The notes beneath the pieces are model-generated. The model saw only the letters and a list, made by a program, of their open reading frames with translations. It ran no database searches and was not told where the DNA came from. The position numbers and the translations under genes are program-made. From NCBI RefSeq assembly GCF_001026695.1, contig NZ_LDNB01000002.1:669388-733387 (forward strand): a stretch of 64,000 nt of DNA, read 5' to 3'. Shown here one piece after another: positions 26,580 to 35,366 of this stretch. Position 1 is the stretch's first letter; every line of letters starts with the position of its first letter. The DNA is from Neobacillus vireti. GTDB taxonomy: Bacteria > Bacillota > Bacilli > Bacillales > Cytobacillaceae.

Positions 26580-28235
26580 TTACCCTAATTCCTCCGCCAG
26601 CGCCCGCCCCGCCTGCCTACCAGTAAACATACAGCCTCCAACGAAAGTTCCTTCTAGTGAGCGATAGCCGTGAATCCCGCCCCCGCCAAACCCGGAAACT
26701 TCACCGGCAGCGTATAGACCGGGGACAGGATTTCCAGTAGAGTCTAAAACTCTGCCGGATAAATCGGTTTGCAGCCCGCCGAGCGTCTTACGACTAACGA
26801 TATTCAACCGAACAGCAATTAATGGTCCCATCTTTGGGTCGAGAATCTTGTGTGGTGGCGCGACTCTTATTAGTTTGTCACCGAGATATTTTCGAGCACC
26901 GCGAATGGCAGTAATTTGCAGGTCCTTAGTGAATTTGTTGTCTATTTCTCGGTCCCGTGCAAGAATTTGGCGCTCAATCTCATCAAAATTGAGCAAGTTT
27001 TCATCAGTTAGCTCGTTCATTCCGGCAACAAGATCGGTCAATGTGTTTGCTATCACAAAATCCTCGCCTTTATCCATAAACGCCTTAACAGGTGCAGTCG
27101 GTCCCGGAAGGACACGAGAGAGTACTTGTTTAATACTTTTCCCTGTCAAATCAGGATTTTGCTCTGAACCGGATAAGGCAAACTCTTTCTCAATGATCTT
27201 CTGCGTCAAGATGAACCAAGAATAATCGTAGCCAGTCGCCTGAATGGCGGCAAGGGTCCCTAACGTGTCAAAACCGGGAAAGTTCGGTGCCGGGAAACGC
27301 TTTCCTTTTGCATCCAGCCAAATGGATGAAGGTCCAGGAAGAATCCGGATACCGTGCATCGGCCACACCGGTCCCCAGTTTTTAATGCCTTCTGTATAAT
27401 GCCACATCCGATCGCGATTGACGATTCGGCCACCCGCCTCCTCGGTTATTGCCAACATTCGCCCGTCCACATGTTCTGGTACACCGGAAATCATATTTTT
27501 GGGAGCTGCCCCAAGCCGGGCAGGCCAGTTTTTTCTAATTAGTTCATGGTTGCCGCCGATGCCTCCGCTAGTTACCATCACGGCTTGGGAAACAAACTCA
27601 AAATCTCCAATCTTCTCGCGAGAACTTGCTTCTCCCCGTGCGACTGAACTTGGAACGAGAATATCACCACTGACCCCGATAACAGCGCCATTTTCGGTGA
27701 TTAATTGATTGACACGGTGTCTCGGACGATAGTCAACAAGACCTTGTTCCATTGCCTTCCTGACTCGGTCCTCAAATGGTTTAACAATGCCGGGACCTGT
27801 TCCCCAGACGATGTGAAAGCGGGGTACGGAATTACCATGGCCATCAGCGAGATAGCCGCCACGCTCCGCCCAGCCAACCACAGGGAAAAAACGAACGCCC
27901 ATATTATATAACCATTCGCGTTTTTCACCAGCAGCGAAATTAACATATGCTTGCGCCCACTTTTTACCCCAATAATCCTCATCATCTTCTCTGTCAAACC
28001 CCGCCGATCCTAACCAGTCCTGCCAGGCAAGCTCATGGGAATCCTTTATTCCCATTCTTCTTTGTTCGGGTGAATCGACTAGAAACAACCCTCCGAACGA
28101 CCACCAGGCCTGTCCGCCAAGAGAGGCTTCAGGCTCCTGGTCTAAAAGGAGAACTTTTTTTCCCGCATCAGCGAGTTCAGCTGTCGCAACTAAGCCTGCA
28201 AGCCCAGCCCCAACCACAATCACATCAAATCTCAA
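26580..28235 (-). CDS. FAD-binding dehydrogenase (fumarate reductase/KstD-like flavoprotein)
   Basis: This 551-residue flavoprotein starts with the FAD Rossmann motif VVGAGLAGLVATAELADAGKKVLLLDQE. The C-terminal FAD contact GLYAAGEVSGFGGGGIHGYRSLEGT (written in parts: GLYAAGEVSG, then GGGGIHGYRS) is typical of the FAD_binding_2 family. That family includes fumarate reductase and 3-ketosteroid dehydrogenase. The acceptor and substrate are unknown. The start is TTG at 28235, with AAGGAGG 8 nt upstream. It is GC-richer than the AT-rich hydrolase beside it. Confidence 0.82.
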   Translation of the reverse strand: MRFDVIVVGAGLAGLVATAELADAGKKVLLLDQEPEASLGGQAWWSFGGLFLVDSPEQRRMGIKDSHELAWQDWLGSAGFDREDDEDYWGKKWAQAYVNFAAGEKREWLYNMGVRFFPVVGWAERGGYLADGHGNSVPRFHIVWGTGPGIVKPFEDRVRKAMEQGLVDYRPRHRVNQLITENGAVIGVSGDILVPSSVARGEASSREKIGDFEFVSQAVMVTSGGIGGNHELIRKNWPARLGAAPKNMISGVPEHVDGRMLAITEEAGGRIVNRDRMWHYTEGIKNWGPVWPMHGIRILPGPSSIWLDAKGKRFPAPNFPGFDTLGTLAAIQATGYDYSWFILTQKIIEKEFALSGSEQNPDLTGKSIKQVLSRVLPGPTAPVKAFMDKGEDFVIANTLTDLVAGMNELTDENLLNFDEIERQILARDREIDNKFTKDLQITAIRGARKYLGDKLIRVAPPHKILDPKMGPLIAVRLNIVSRKTLGGLQTDLSGRVLDSTGNPVPGLYAAGEVSGFGGGGIHGYRSLEGTFVGGCMFTGRQAGRALAEELG

Positions 28236-28387
28236 ATTCTATTCCTCCTTTTTGGTTGAGTAGGAATTTACAGAAAATCTAATATTCACAATTATAACAC
28301 AATTTATTTTACTGTTATAACCATTGAGTAAATACTTGTCTGCAATATTTACTAACAAATATATTACAAATTTTAGTAAAGATTGCA

Positions 28388-28429
28388 TTGAATAATATGT
28401 CGCGGTGTGATATAGTCACGATGAGACAT
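28388..28429 (+). promoter_or_regulatory. Second padR promoter with PadR palindrome
   Basis: TTGAAT (28388-28393), 17-nt spacer, TATAGT (28411-28416). A dyad spans 28397-28429 with outer arms ATGTC/GACAT and inner arms GTGA/TCAC. It matches the ATGT-N-ACAT form known for PadR operators and covers the spacer and -10. Confidence 0.65.
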
Positions 28430-28477
28430 ATTTATCTGTGACATAATTTATTAAATGAGACTTGTGAGGTGAAATTT

Positions 28478-28807
28478 TTGGAGATTGAAAAGGTCTTGAA
28501 AAAGTATGTACCGATGACAGAAACGGCGTTTTACATACTCCTTTCCTTAACCGAGCCTCGCCATGGATACGGAATTGTTAAGCATGTTGAGGAAATCACT
28601 AACTCAAGAATTCAATTGGGGTCGGGTACGGTGTACGGTACATTAACAAAAATGCAGAAGGATGGGATTATCACTGTCTTCGCCGATGAGGAAAGAAAAA
28701 CAGTTTATGAAGTAACTGAGATTGGAAAAAAATTAATCATCTCTGAAATTCATAGACTTAAAGAGCTGCATCATAATGCATTGAAATTCGAGGGGGATTT
28801 TCTATGA
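28478..28807 (+). CDS. PadR family transcriptional regulator
   Basis: This 109-residue winged-helix protein has the PadR core ETAFYILLSLTEPRHGYGIVKHVEEIT, then LGSGTVYGTLTKMQKDGII and the wing ERKTVYEVTEIGKK. TTG 28478 has GAGGTG 6 nt upstream; the GTG at 28469 lies inside that site. It overlaps the DUF2812-like gene by 4 nt. The palindrome over the promoter suggests autorepression of the two-gene operon. Confidence 0.88.
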   Translation: MEIEKVLKKYVPMTETAFYILLSLTEPRHGYGIVKHVEEITNSRIQLGSGTVYGTLTKMQKDGIITVFADEERKTVYEVTEIGKKLIISEIHRLKELHHNALKFEGDFL

Positions 28808-30000
28808 TTAAAAAAGTATTGCGGCCTTTCTGGAGCTACGATGTTCAAAAAACGGAAAAATGGCTAATCGCTATGGCTGAACAAGGTTACTTTTTAGTTA
28901 AAATAAATCGTGTAACCCGTAGCTTTTTCTTTCAACAAGGCGAGCCAAAGAAGCTAACATACCGAATAGGGTTCGATAAAATGCAAGGGGAGTCACTTTC
29001 GAGAGGGTTATTAGCAGAGGGATGGACAAAAGTATTGCGGGCTGGGCACTGGTTTGTAACGTCTAATGAAAAGCCGATGGAGCAAATTAAGACTTCCTCC
29101 ATTCGAGAAGGCATTATCAAACATAATCGAATTATCATGTATATTTTCGGCGGTATAGTCGGTTATTTTTCAATTGCGGCGATGCTTTTTCTGAGTATAT
29201 TTGGAATGATTTTCTTTGCTTCAGATTCTCAGGTAGAAGTGGTAGAAAGCCCCTATTGGATTTTTACGTATTTGTATTTTGGTGCTGTAATTGCTATTTT
29301 GGTCCTTGCACTATATTCTGTGATAAAAATTCATACGACCAATAAAAATCTTATTAAAGAAAATTCTAGAGATGATCTTCACTTTGGGATGCAGCCTGAG
29401 GGAACCCTAAGCAAAGCGGAAGAAAAACAGTTAAAGTGTTCAGGAAAACTGATTGCGAAAAGAAAGCTTGGCTGGATGTATGCCCCAGATAAGCTTGAGC
29501 AGTGGCTCGAGGAAATGGAAGAACAAGGATATAATCTCTACCGTGTCAGCAAAACGGGAACGGTCTTTCATTTTTTTATTGGTCGTCCACGGAAAGTATG
29601 TTACTGTGCGGATTATCAAAACATTGCGGATGAAAGCTACTTCGATATACACAGAGAAGCTGGCTGGAAAAGTGTTTTCAAGTCCTTTGGGTCATTACAA
29701 AAATGGTCCATCTGGGTCCGTGAATATTCAGAGGGTAAAGAACGGCCGCAAATCTACAGCGACAAATCCAATCAATTAAAGCATGCAAGAAAGATTGCAA
29801 TTGCCTATTCATGTCTCTTTCTTCCGTTAATTATTGCCCATCTATTAAATCTAGGCATAGGATTTGATTTGTTCATTCATAACACAGTGGATAAAATGCG
29901 GATTTTAACTTTGATTATCATGGTAATTGTTATCCTTTCATTTGGATCCTTCACGATCAGAACATGGCTTTATTACTTCCGCTTAAAAAAAACGATATGA
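28804..30000 (+). CDS. DUF2812-like membrane protein with two repeats
   Basis: This 398-residue protein has two related soluble modules. The first (about 5-95) has RPFWSYDVQKTEKWLIAMAEQGY and the second (about 222-320) has GWMYAPDKLEQWLEEMEEQGY, both DUF2812-like. A TM hairpin lies between them (about 112-175) and another at the C-terminus (about 330-395). DUF2812 proteins commonly follow PadR genes and have no known function. The gene is translationally coupled to the regulator. Confidence 0.78.
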   Translation: MIKKVLRPFWSYDVQKTEKWLIAMAEQGYFLVKINRVTRSFFFQQGEPKKLTYRIGFDKMQGESLSRGLLAEGWTKVLRAGHWFVTSNEKPMEQIKTSSIREGIIKHNRIIMYIFGGIVGYFSIAAMLFLSIFGMIFFASDSQVEVVESPYWIFTYLYFGAVIAILVLALYSVIKIHTTNKNLIKENSRDDLHFGMQPEGTLSKAEEKQLKCSGKLIAKRKLGWMYAPDKLEQWLEEMEEQGYNLYRVSKTGTVFHFFIGRPRKVCYCADYQNIADESYFDIHREAGWKSVFKSFGSLQKWSIWVREYSEGKERPQIYSDKSNQLKHARKIAIAYSCLFLPLIIAHLLNLGIGFDLFIHNTVDKMRILTLIIMVIVILSFGSFTIRTWLYYFRLKKTI

Positions 30001-30192
30001 CTACGAATTGTGACACAAGGTAGGGCTTGCCCTGGTGTCCTGCAATATTTAAAATAAGATTAAAAACGGATATATATTTTCTTGGAAAATATGATTTTAG
30101 CAGTAATCCTATTTCGGGAAGGTCCCATTTTATGGATTGGATTTTAGGAGTCAGCTTTGCTAGGAGAAAAATGTATTGTGGCTTAAAGGGGT

Positions 30193-30741
30193 GTGAATTA
30201 TATACAAGAGGTAATAGAAGTAATTATCATATCTGGTCTAATTGGGGTTGTGGTACGTTCTGTTATTTTTTGGCAATTAGAATTAACGGATAAGAATACA
30301 GTTCCTCTCGGCAAAAATAGTAATGCGGTTGTAAGTCTTCCGAGTATTTTGATATGGCTAGGGTTACCAATCACAATAATTTTCCTAATAGGACCATTTG
30401 GATATATTCTTTTCCCAAAGATTTTTGATAATGAACCAATAATTGAAAATTTATTATTATCTTCTCCAATGGTTCTATTAGGATTATTTTCAACAATGTC
30501 TGGAGTGTTCTGGAATATAAAGATAGATAAAGATTCTGACTATTTTATTTATAGAACGACTTTTGGTCGGACATACAAAATATACTATAATGAGATTTCG
30601 TACTTCAAAACATGGAAACATTTATTATTGTTTAAGTACAAGAGGAAATTCTTTTTTGTCAGTCCTGACGCAATAAATTATCATTTTTTTCTACAAATGC
30701 TTATTCGTAAAGATGTTAAAAAAATTTTTAGGCGTGTATAG
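30193..30741 (+). CDS. Membrane protein of unknown function (DUF5381-like)
   Basis: This 182-residue protein has hydrophobic segments at about 9-29, 48-75 and 87-105. A beta-rich C-terminal half follows (DYFIYRTTFGRTYKIYYNEI, FKYKRKFFFVSP) that looks PH-like. It resembles Bacillus DUF5381 proteins by layout only. The start is uncertain: GTG 30193 is the first start after an in-frame stop at 30184, but the AAGGGG site is unusually close. It is AT-rich compared with the operon upstream. Confidence 0.55.
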   Translation: MNYIQEVIEVIIISGLIGVVVRSVIFWQLELTDKNTVPLGKNSNAVVSLPSILIWLGLPITIIFLIGPFGYILFPKIFDNEPIIENLLLSSPMVLLGLFSTMSGVFWNIKIDKDSDYFIYRTTFGRTYKIYYNEISYFKTWKHLLLFKYKRKFFFVSPDAINYHFFLQMLIRKDVKKIFRRV

Positions 30742-30871
30742 TTTTGTACCTACCTTATTTGATGTATTGTATCTCAAGCAAAACCTAATGATTTGGGTTT
30801 TAGTTTTGGGGTAATGTTTCCAATATTTCAGACGAGTTGTTGAAAGAGGGGGAGGATAGTGAAATAGTAAT

Positions 30872-30907
30872 AAAAAAGTAGGTTCAATAAATTGATTGAA
30901 CCCACTT
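30872..30907 (-). terminator. Minus-strand terminator of the VOC gene
   Basis: AAGTGGGTTCAAT and ATTGAACCTACTT (minus strand) pair with one mismatch around a short loop, followed by a T-run on the minus strand. Confidence 0.75.
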
Positions 30908-30913
30908 ATTGAT

Positions 30914-31276
30914 TTATTGTCTTAACAAGAACACATTACCGTCATCATCTTTAAACTGAACAAATGAACCCCATTGCATTTCTTTTGGTTCATCTAAAAA
31001 TTCCACACCATTAGCTTTTAGCTTCTCATATGTAGTTTTAATATCGTCACACTGGAAAACGATGGATGCCTTCATAATTTCATAACCTTGCATCATTGCT
31101 TTAGGATAAATTACTAAACGAGATTCTGCCCCTTTTGGAGCTACTTCAAGCCAGTTTGCATTAGGTGTCATTTGATGTTCAGCAATAACTTCAAACCCTG
31201 CTTTTTCTGTCCAAAAAGTCTTAGCCTTTTGTTGGTCTTCAACGTACACAGCAACTGTTGCGATTTCCTTAATCAT
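30914..31276 (-). CDS. VOC (glyoxalase/bleomycin resistance-like) family protein
   Basis: This 120-residue protein shows the paired beta-alpha-beta-beta-beta layout of the vicinal oxygen chelate fold: ATVAVYVEDQQKAKTFWTEKAGFEV, then ASIVFQCDDIKTTYEKLKANGVEF and VQFKDDDGNVFLL. Typical metal ligand positions are not fully conserved, so the activity is uncertain. GGAGGT precedes the ATG. It is monocistronic. Confidence 0.82.
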   Translation of the reverse strand: MIKEIATVAVYVEDQQKAKTFWTEKAGFEVIAEHQMTPNANWLEVAPKGAESRLVIYPKAMMQGYEIMKASIVFQCDDIKTTYEKLKANGVEFLDEPKEMQWGSFVQFKDDDGNVFLLRQ

Positions 31277-31324
31277 TCTAAAACCTCCAAGAGTTAGTCA
31301 CTCCTATTATATCCAACAGTTGAG

Positions 31325-31523
31325 AGAAATTCAGGCGTTGAGTTTGGTGCACCCGTTCAAATTGGTGATAATGTTTGGATTGGCGGGAGAGCGATTATAA
31401 ACCCTAGTATTAATATTGGTAATAATGTCGTCATTGCTTCATGGGCGGTTGTCACAAAGGATGTACCCGATAATGTGGTAGTTAGCGAAAATCGAGCATG
31501 AGTAATTAAACCTATTGAAGTAT
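31325..31523 (+). pseudogene. Remnant of a hexapeptide-repeat acetyltransferase (Maa/NodL-like)
   Basis: One frame from 31334 reads [18 protein letters not shown], then [22 protein letters not shown] and, after a TGA at 31499, VIKPIEV. That is the C-terminal left-handed beta-helix and the NPA.VIK ending of maltose O-acetyltransferase-type enzymes. The N-terminal two-thirds is missing and two stops interrupt the end, so it is a decayed 5'-truncated copy. Confidence 0.75.
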
Positions 31524-31610
31524 AGAAATAGGATTGAAACGTGTCTATTGTATATATCACCCCGTGATGCAGAATAATATGTTCATATATCGTTAGGGGT
31601 GATGTTTACT

Positions 31611-32129
31611 GTGAGAAAAGCAGCAAGCTTTATTGGAGGCTTATTCCTCGTCCTATGTTTTCATTCCTTGCAAGTCTTGGCTGATGATCCACCAAGGTTA
31701 TCCTCAGACTGCAGAGAAAATATGAAAATTCGAGACGTTGAATATAATAAAGCACTGATGAATGATATCATTGCGGGTCTTGATTTGGATATTGATGATC
31801 AAAGCTACATTGAGGTAACGGATAAAGGGTTAGACGCTGCCAACATTATCTACGGCGGGAAAGAATTTGACGAATATTATCAATCATTACATCAACAATT
31901 TATAGTAGCCTCTCGCGGCAAGCCTACATTGTTTGTCAAACCAGCGGAAGCCTATTTACTGTATAAGCAGCCTGATAATACAAACGTTGCAGTCCATTTA
32001 AAGCTTGCTGATTTAAAATGGGAAGTCATTGAAAAGAAGAAGAAACAAGGCACCCCGATTAAATACCAGCTGCTGAAATGTGAAAAGGATTATATGAAGG
32101 AAAAGAAAGAGTATTACAATATGGACTAG
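31611..32129 (+). CDS. Secreted protein of unknown function
   Basis: This 172-residue protein opens with a clear signal peptide (MRKAASFIGGLFLVLCFHSL, then QVLA as the cleavage site). The mature part is hydrophilic and Lys/Asp-rich, with two Cys (near residues 31 and 161) that could form a disulfide. I do not recognise the family. GTG 31611 has AGGGGTGAT 7 nt upstream; earlier in-frame starts overlap that site. Gene remnants lie on both sides, so the locus has been rearranged. Confidence 0.6.
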   Translation: MRKAASFIGGLFLVLCFHSLQVLADDPPRLSSDCRENMKIRDVEYNKALMNDIIAGLDLDIDDQSYIEVTDKGLDAANIIYGGKEFDEYYQSLHQQFIVASRGKPTLFVKPAEAYLLYKQPDNTNVAVHLKLADLKWEVIEKKKKQGTPIKYQLLKCEKDYMKEKKEYYNMD

Positions 32130-32206
32130 TAATAATTCTTAAGTAGCCATGATTCGGTTAAGTATCCCAGTTTATTGAGAAATCAATAAGGTTAGACTAT
32201 GAATAA

Positions 32207-32431
32207 GAGCCGGAGCTAATTCTGTGCTTAGGAAATGTTTCAGTGCAATCCTTTTTCAAAAACTCTGAGGCGGAAGTGAAGGCACTGCGAGGCGCAATCC
32301 ATCAAGTGCAAGGGTACCCAACAGCGGTAGGCTACCATCCACTAGCTGTCAGGCGCCGGCCTAATCTGTGGTCAATATTTTTGGAGGATTGGAAGTTAGT
32401 TGCCGAACAGTATCATAATAAATTAACATAG
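32207..32431 (+). pseudogene. Remnant of a family 4/5-type uracil-DNA glycosylase
   Basis: The frame reads EPELILCLGNVSVQSFF and later VGYHPLAVRRRPNLWSIFLEDWK. These match the ALGN...Q and YHP..LLR..P motifs at the C-terminal end of uracil-DNA glycosylase-like proteins. A TAA lies just upstream in frame (32204), and the N-terminal catalytic half is absent. The last 62 codons are open from GTG 32243, but no ribosome site is evident. Confidence 0.65.
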
Positions 32432-32611
32432 AAAACATAGCCCAATGCGATACTTGCCAGATGAAAGTATCGTATTTTTTTTATTTGCTGATTGTTTTAA
32501 AAAAGAATTTCCTGGCAAATAGATTGTGTTTTTTCTATTATTTATTAGTTCAGCCAATTGTTCGATTTGTAGTTATTTAATAATTCGCTTGTTCATTTTT
32601 TATGTCTGTTT

Positions 32612-32851
32612 TTAATGGTTTATTTTTTTACTTGCCTTGTTTTTAAAAATTAAAAAAAATACCAGTGCCACAATTAATGGAACACCATATGTAACACATA
32701 TTGTTATCAAATGTGCTGAAAAAGGGGCTGACCATTCAGGATGTTTAATAAAATTCTGATAATCGATATAAATTTTAATTAACATTATCGCTACCATTAA
32801 AACTAAAAGAGCAAAGAGTGAATTCGATGCAAATTTAAACTTATTCGCCAC
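32612..32851 (-). CDS. Small two-TM membrane protein
   Basis: This 79-residue protein has two hydrophobic segments (about 10-30 and 48-69), separated by a polar loop (YQNFIKHPEWSAP), and a basic tail. Family not recognised. It starts with GTG at 32851, with GGGGGA 7 nt upstream, which supports it as a real gene. AT-rich. Confidence 0.6.
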   Translation of the reverse strand: MANKFKFASNSLFALLVLMVAIMLIKIYIDYQNFIKHPEWSAPFSAHLITICVTYGVPLIVALVFFLIFKNKASKKINH

Positions 32852-32995
32852 TTTGATTCCCCCATTATGATTTAAATATTGTAATTAATTTTTATTTTAT
32901 CATATAATTTTACCATTAATTTAAAACCCTTCTAAATTTCTCCTCCCTCTCCTTTTTAGATTTTTAAAAGCGGTGTAAAAGGTGGTAAATGCACA

Positions 32996-33661
32996 ATGAT
33001 AAAGGCAGTACTATTTGATTTAGATGGAACTTTATTAAATCGGGATGCTTCCGTCGAAAGATTTATTGATAACCAATATGAGCGCTTTAAAAATTTGCTC
33101 GGACATATTCCTAAAGAATTATATACCTCAAAATTTATTGAATTAGATTCTCGTGGTTACGTCTGGAAAGATAAGGTGTATCAGCAATTAATCGCTGAAT
33201 TAAACATTAAGGGAATTACATGGGAAAGTCTGCTTCAAGATTATTTGATAGAATTTAAGAATCATTGTGTATCCTTTCCAAATTTAATCAGAATGCTAGA
33301 AGCATTAAAGTCCAAATCAATCCTCTTAGGGATCATCACAAATGGAAGGGGACAGTTTCAATTTGACAATATTGTCGCCTTGGGCATTGAAAAATATTTT
33401 GAAGCCATACTTATTTCCGAATGGGAGGGTATGAAAAAGCCTAACCCCGAAATATTTGAAAAAGAAATAAAGCAACTCAATGTATTAGCAAATGAAAGTG
33501 TTTATGTTGGCGATCATCCGGAAAACGACATAAAAGCAGCCAGAAAAGTTGGAATGAAAACAATTTGGAAAAAAGAAATATTCTGGAATGAAGTTGAAGC
33601 TGATTTTAGTATTGAAGATTTAGATGAGATTCCTATCCTTATTGAAAAGATGGATAGGTAA
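32996..33661 (+). CDS. HAD family hydrolase (phosphatase-like)
   Basis: This 221-residue cytoplasmic protein has HAD motif I DLDGT at 8-12, motif II ITNG near 115, a motif III Lys in MKKPNPEIFEKE near 146, and motif IV GDHPENDIKAA near 174. The alpha-helical cap lies between motifs I and II, giving the subfamily I (phosphoglycolate phosphatase-like) layout. Substrate unknown. AAGGTGG precedes the ATG. Confidence 0.88.
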   Translation: MIKAVLFDLDGTLLNRDASVERFIDNQYERFKNLLGHIPKELYTSKFIELDSRGYVWKDKVYQQLIAELNIKGITWESLLQDYLIEFKNHCVSFPNLIRMLEALKSKSILLGIITNGRGQFQFDNIVALGIEKYFEAILISEWEGMKKPNPEIFEKEIKQLNVLANESVYVGDHPENDIKAARKVGMKTIWKKEIFWNEVEADFSIEDLDEIPILIEKMDR

Positions 33662-33818
33662 AGGTAAATATTACCAAGAATTTTGCAGTTAGAAACTGTT
33701 TGGATGGCCATATTGAAAAGTTTAATGAAAGCTTAGATCGTTTATTTAATTCAAACTTCTCAGAAAAGAATAAATAAGGTAGGCTAAAGGAAGGGTAAAA
33801 ACAGAAGGGGATTGTCGT

Positions 33819-34283
33819 ATGATAAAAAAGTTGTATCTACATAATTTAAATCTAGTCAAGGAATTGTTTGAACTGCAAAGGGCCTCCTATCTAGTAGAGG
33901 CTAAGTTAATTAATTTTTTTGAAATTCCGCCTCTAAAAGAGTCTATGGAGGAACTGATGCAGAGTGGGGAAACCTTCTTTGGATATTTTGACGGGGATGA
34001 ATTGGCTGGTGCTATTTCTTATACGATCGCTGGGTCAGAGCTGACGATCTGCCGGATGGTCGTCCATCCTAACCATTTTCGGAAAGGAATTGCCCAAAGT
34101 CTATTGACGGAAGTGGAGAAAAATAATCAAAATTTGTCGGAGTTAAAAGTTTCAACTGGTAAAGAGAATTCCCCTGCTAAAAATTTATATCTGAAAAATG
34201 GCTACAAATTAGTTCGTGATCTGGAGGTTGTACCGGGGTTATTTATTAGTAATTTTGTAAAAAGAAGGGTTGAAGAAAGATGA
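33819..34283 (+). CDS. GNAT family N-acetyltransferase
   Basis: This 154-residue protein has GNAT motif A, CRMVVHPNHFRKGIAQSLLTEVE, where the acetyl-CoA pyrophosphate-binding R-x-x-G-x-A is RKGIA. NSPAKNLYLKNGYKLV (motif B) follows. The acceptor substrate is unknown. AGAAGGGGA precedes the ATG. It overlaps the next gene by 4 nt (ATGA), so the two form a small operon. Confidence 0.88.
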   Translation: MIKKLYLHNLNLVKELFELQRASYLVEAKLINFFEIPPLKESMEELMQSGETFFGYFDGDELAGAISYTIAGSELTICRMVVHPNHFRKGIAQSLLTEVEKNNQNLSELKVSTGKENSPAKNLYLKNGYKLVRDLEVVPGLFISNFVKRRVEER

Positions 34284-34726
34284 TAGCTACATTTTCGCAT
34301 AAGCAATCGGCTGCAAATTGTTTTAATTCTGTATGGGATCTACTGGAACTTAATGAAAGGACAAAAGAAGAGGAAGAGACAATGGTTCATCTTGCCCATT
34401 CATCTTTTTGGCATTGGACGCAAGTGGAGGACCACACTCCTAAAAATCTATCAATCGGTTATTGGCAGTTATCAAGAGTGTATGCAGCCGTGGGACTGGG
34501 TGAGAGGTCTCATTACTATGCTAAACGATGTCTTTCAGTTAGCTTAGATAACAAGATTGAGCCGTTTTATATAGGCTATGCATATGAGGCATTAAGCCGC
34601 GCTGATGCTTTATTAGGTCGAACTGATTTGTCGAAAGAGGAAGCTAAACTAGCACTAGAATATGCGCAAAAAGTAAAAGATGAAAGCTCAAAAGATTTGC
34701 TGATAAAAGATTTGCAGTCAATTTAA
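34280..34726 (+). CDS. Helical protein of unknown function, coupled to acetyltransferase
   Basis: This 148-residue protein appears all-helical, with a TPR-like stretch (SIGYWQLSRVYAAVGLGERSHYYAKRCL, then IGYAYEALSRADALLGRTDLSKEEA). A conserved-looking FWHWTQ lies near residue 38. No enzymatic motif is evident. It is translationally coupled to the GNAT gene. Function unknown. Confidence 0.68.
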   Translation: MIATFSHKQSAANCFNSVWDLLELNERTKEEEETMVHLAHSSFWHWTQVEDHTPKNLSIGYWQLSRVYAAVGLGERSHYYAKRCLSVSLDNKIEPFYIGYAYEALSRADALLGRTDLSKEEAKLALEYAQKVKDESSKDLLIKDLQSI

Positions 34727-34730
34727 AATC

Positions 34731-34760
34731 AGGAGTAGGTGGATAAATCCCACTACTCCT
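34731..34760. terminator. Hairpin between convergent genes
   Basis: AGGAGTAG and CTACTCCT pair with an extended imperfect inner stem around ATAAAT. The T-runs are weak but it may terminate both flanking genes. Confidence 0.55.
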
Positions 34761-34765
34761 GTTAA

Positions 34766-35248
34766 TTAAACTAGCAAATTTGTATCGAACTCCTGTATCG
34801 ACTTCCTATTTTCGTCATATCTTTCGCTGAACTTTCCACCTGTAAATTTAGAAATCGTACTTCTCCAAAAAGCCTGGGCAGGATAGTTCTTTTCAACTTG
34901 GGTGACAAACCACTTACCCGGAAATAAATTGAATAGTTCGCAGGCAGCCATTTTTCCATAGCCTTTACCGGCATATTTTCGGACAATAAAGAATTCAAGT
35001 ATCGCGTTCGGTTCGATGTCTGTGGCACTTTCAACAATGGCAAAACCAATCAGCTCGTTTTCCTTTTTAATGAAAAAGGGGTGCAGGTTAGGGTTGCTCC
35101 AGCAGTCTGTTAAATCAAACGGCTTGTAAGACCCATCTGATTTCAAAGCAATGGCTGGTATGTACTGGCTAAATTCATAAATATAAAATTGGATAAGGTT
35201 ATGGAGGATATTTTCTTCTTCTTTTAATACTTTCACAAGTTTTATCAT
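34766..35248 (-). CDS. GNAT family N-acetyltransferase
   Basis: This 160-residue protein has the acetyl-CoA motif FFIVRKYAGKGYGKMAACELF near 90-110, with R-x-x-G-x-G as RKYAGKGYG. VEKNYPAQAFWRSTI is a motif B-like helix. The substrate is unknown. ATG 35248 is preferred because GGAG lies 6 nt before it; TTG 35260 overlaps that site. Confidence 0.85.
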   Translation of the reverse strand: MIKLVKVLKEEENILHNLIQFYIYEFSQYIPAIALKSDGSYKPFDLTDCWSNPNLHPFFIKKENELIGFAIVESATDIEPNAILEFFIVRKYAGKGYGKMAACELFNLFPGKWFVTQVEKNYPAQAFWRSTISKFTGGKFSERYDENRKSIQEFDTNLLV

Positions 35249-35366
35249 CTTATTCTCCAATCTACTAAAATAGTATTTACTAAAATTCTGTCAGTTTCCT
35301 TTATTTTATCATTTTTGGAAGTAATTGAAAATATAGAAATTAAAACAATATTGAGAGGGATCCAAA

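Noticed and set aside
30027..30293. Open frame before the DUF5381-like gene
   Set aside because: It overlaps the better gene in another frame, is Cys/Trp-rich without pattern, and its only ribosome site would give about 40 residues.
33664..33777. Short open frame after the HAD gene
   Set aside because: It has only about 37 codons, no start with a ribosome site and no recognisable motif.
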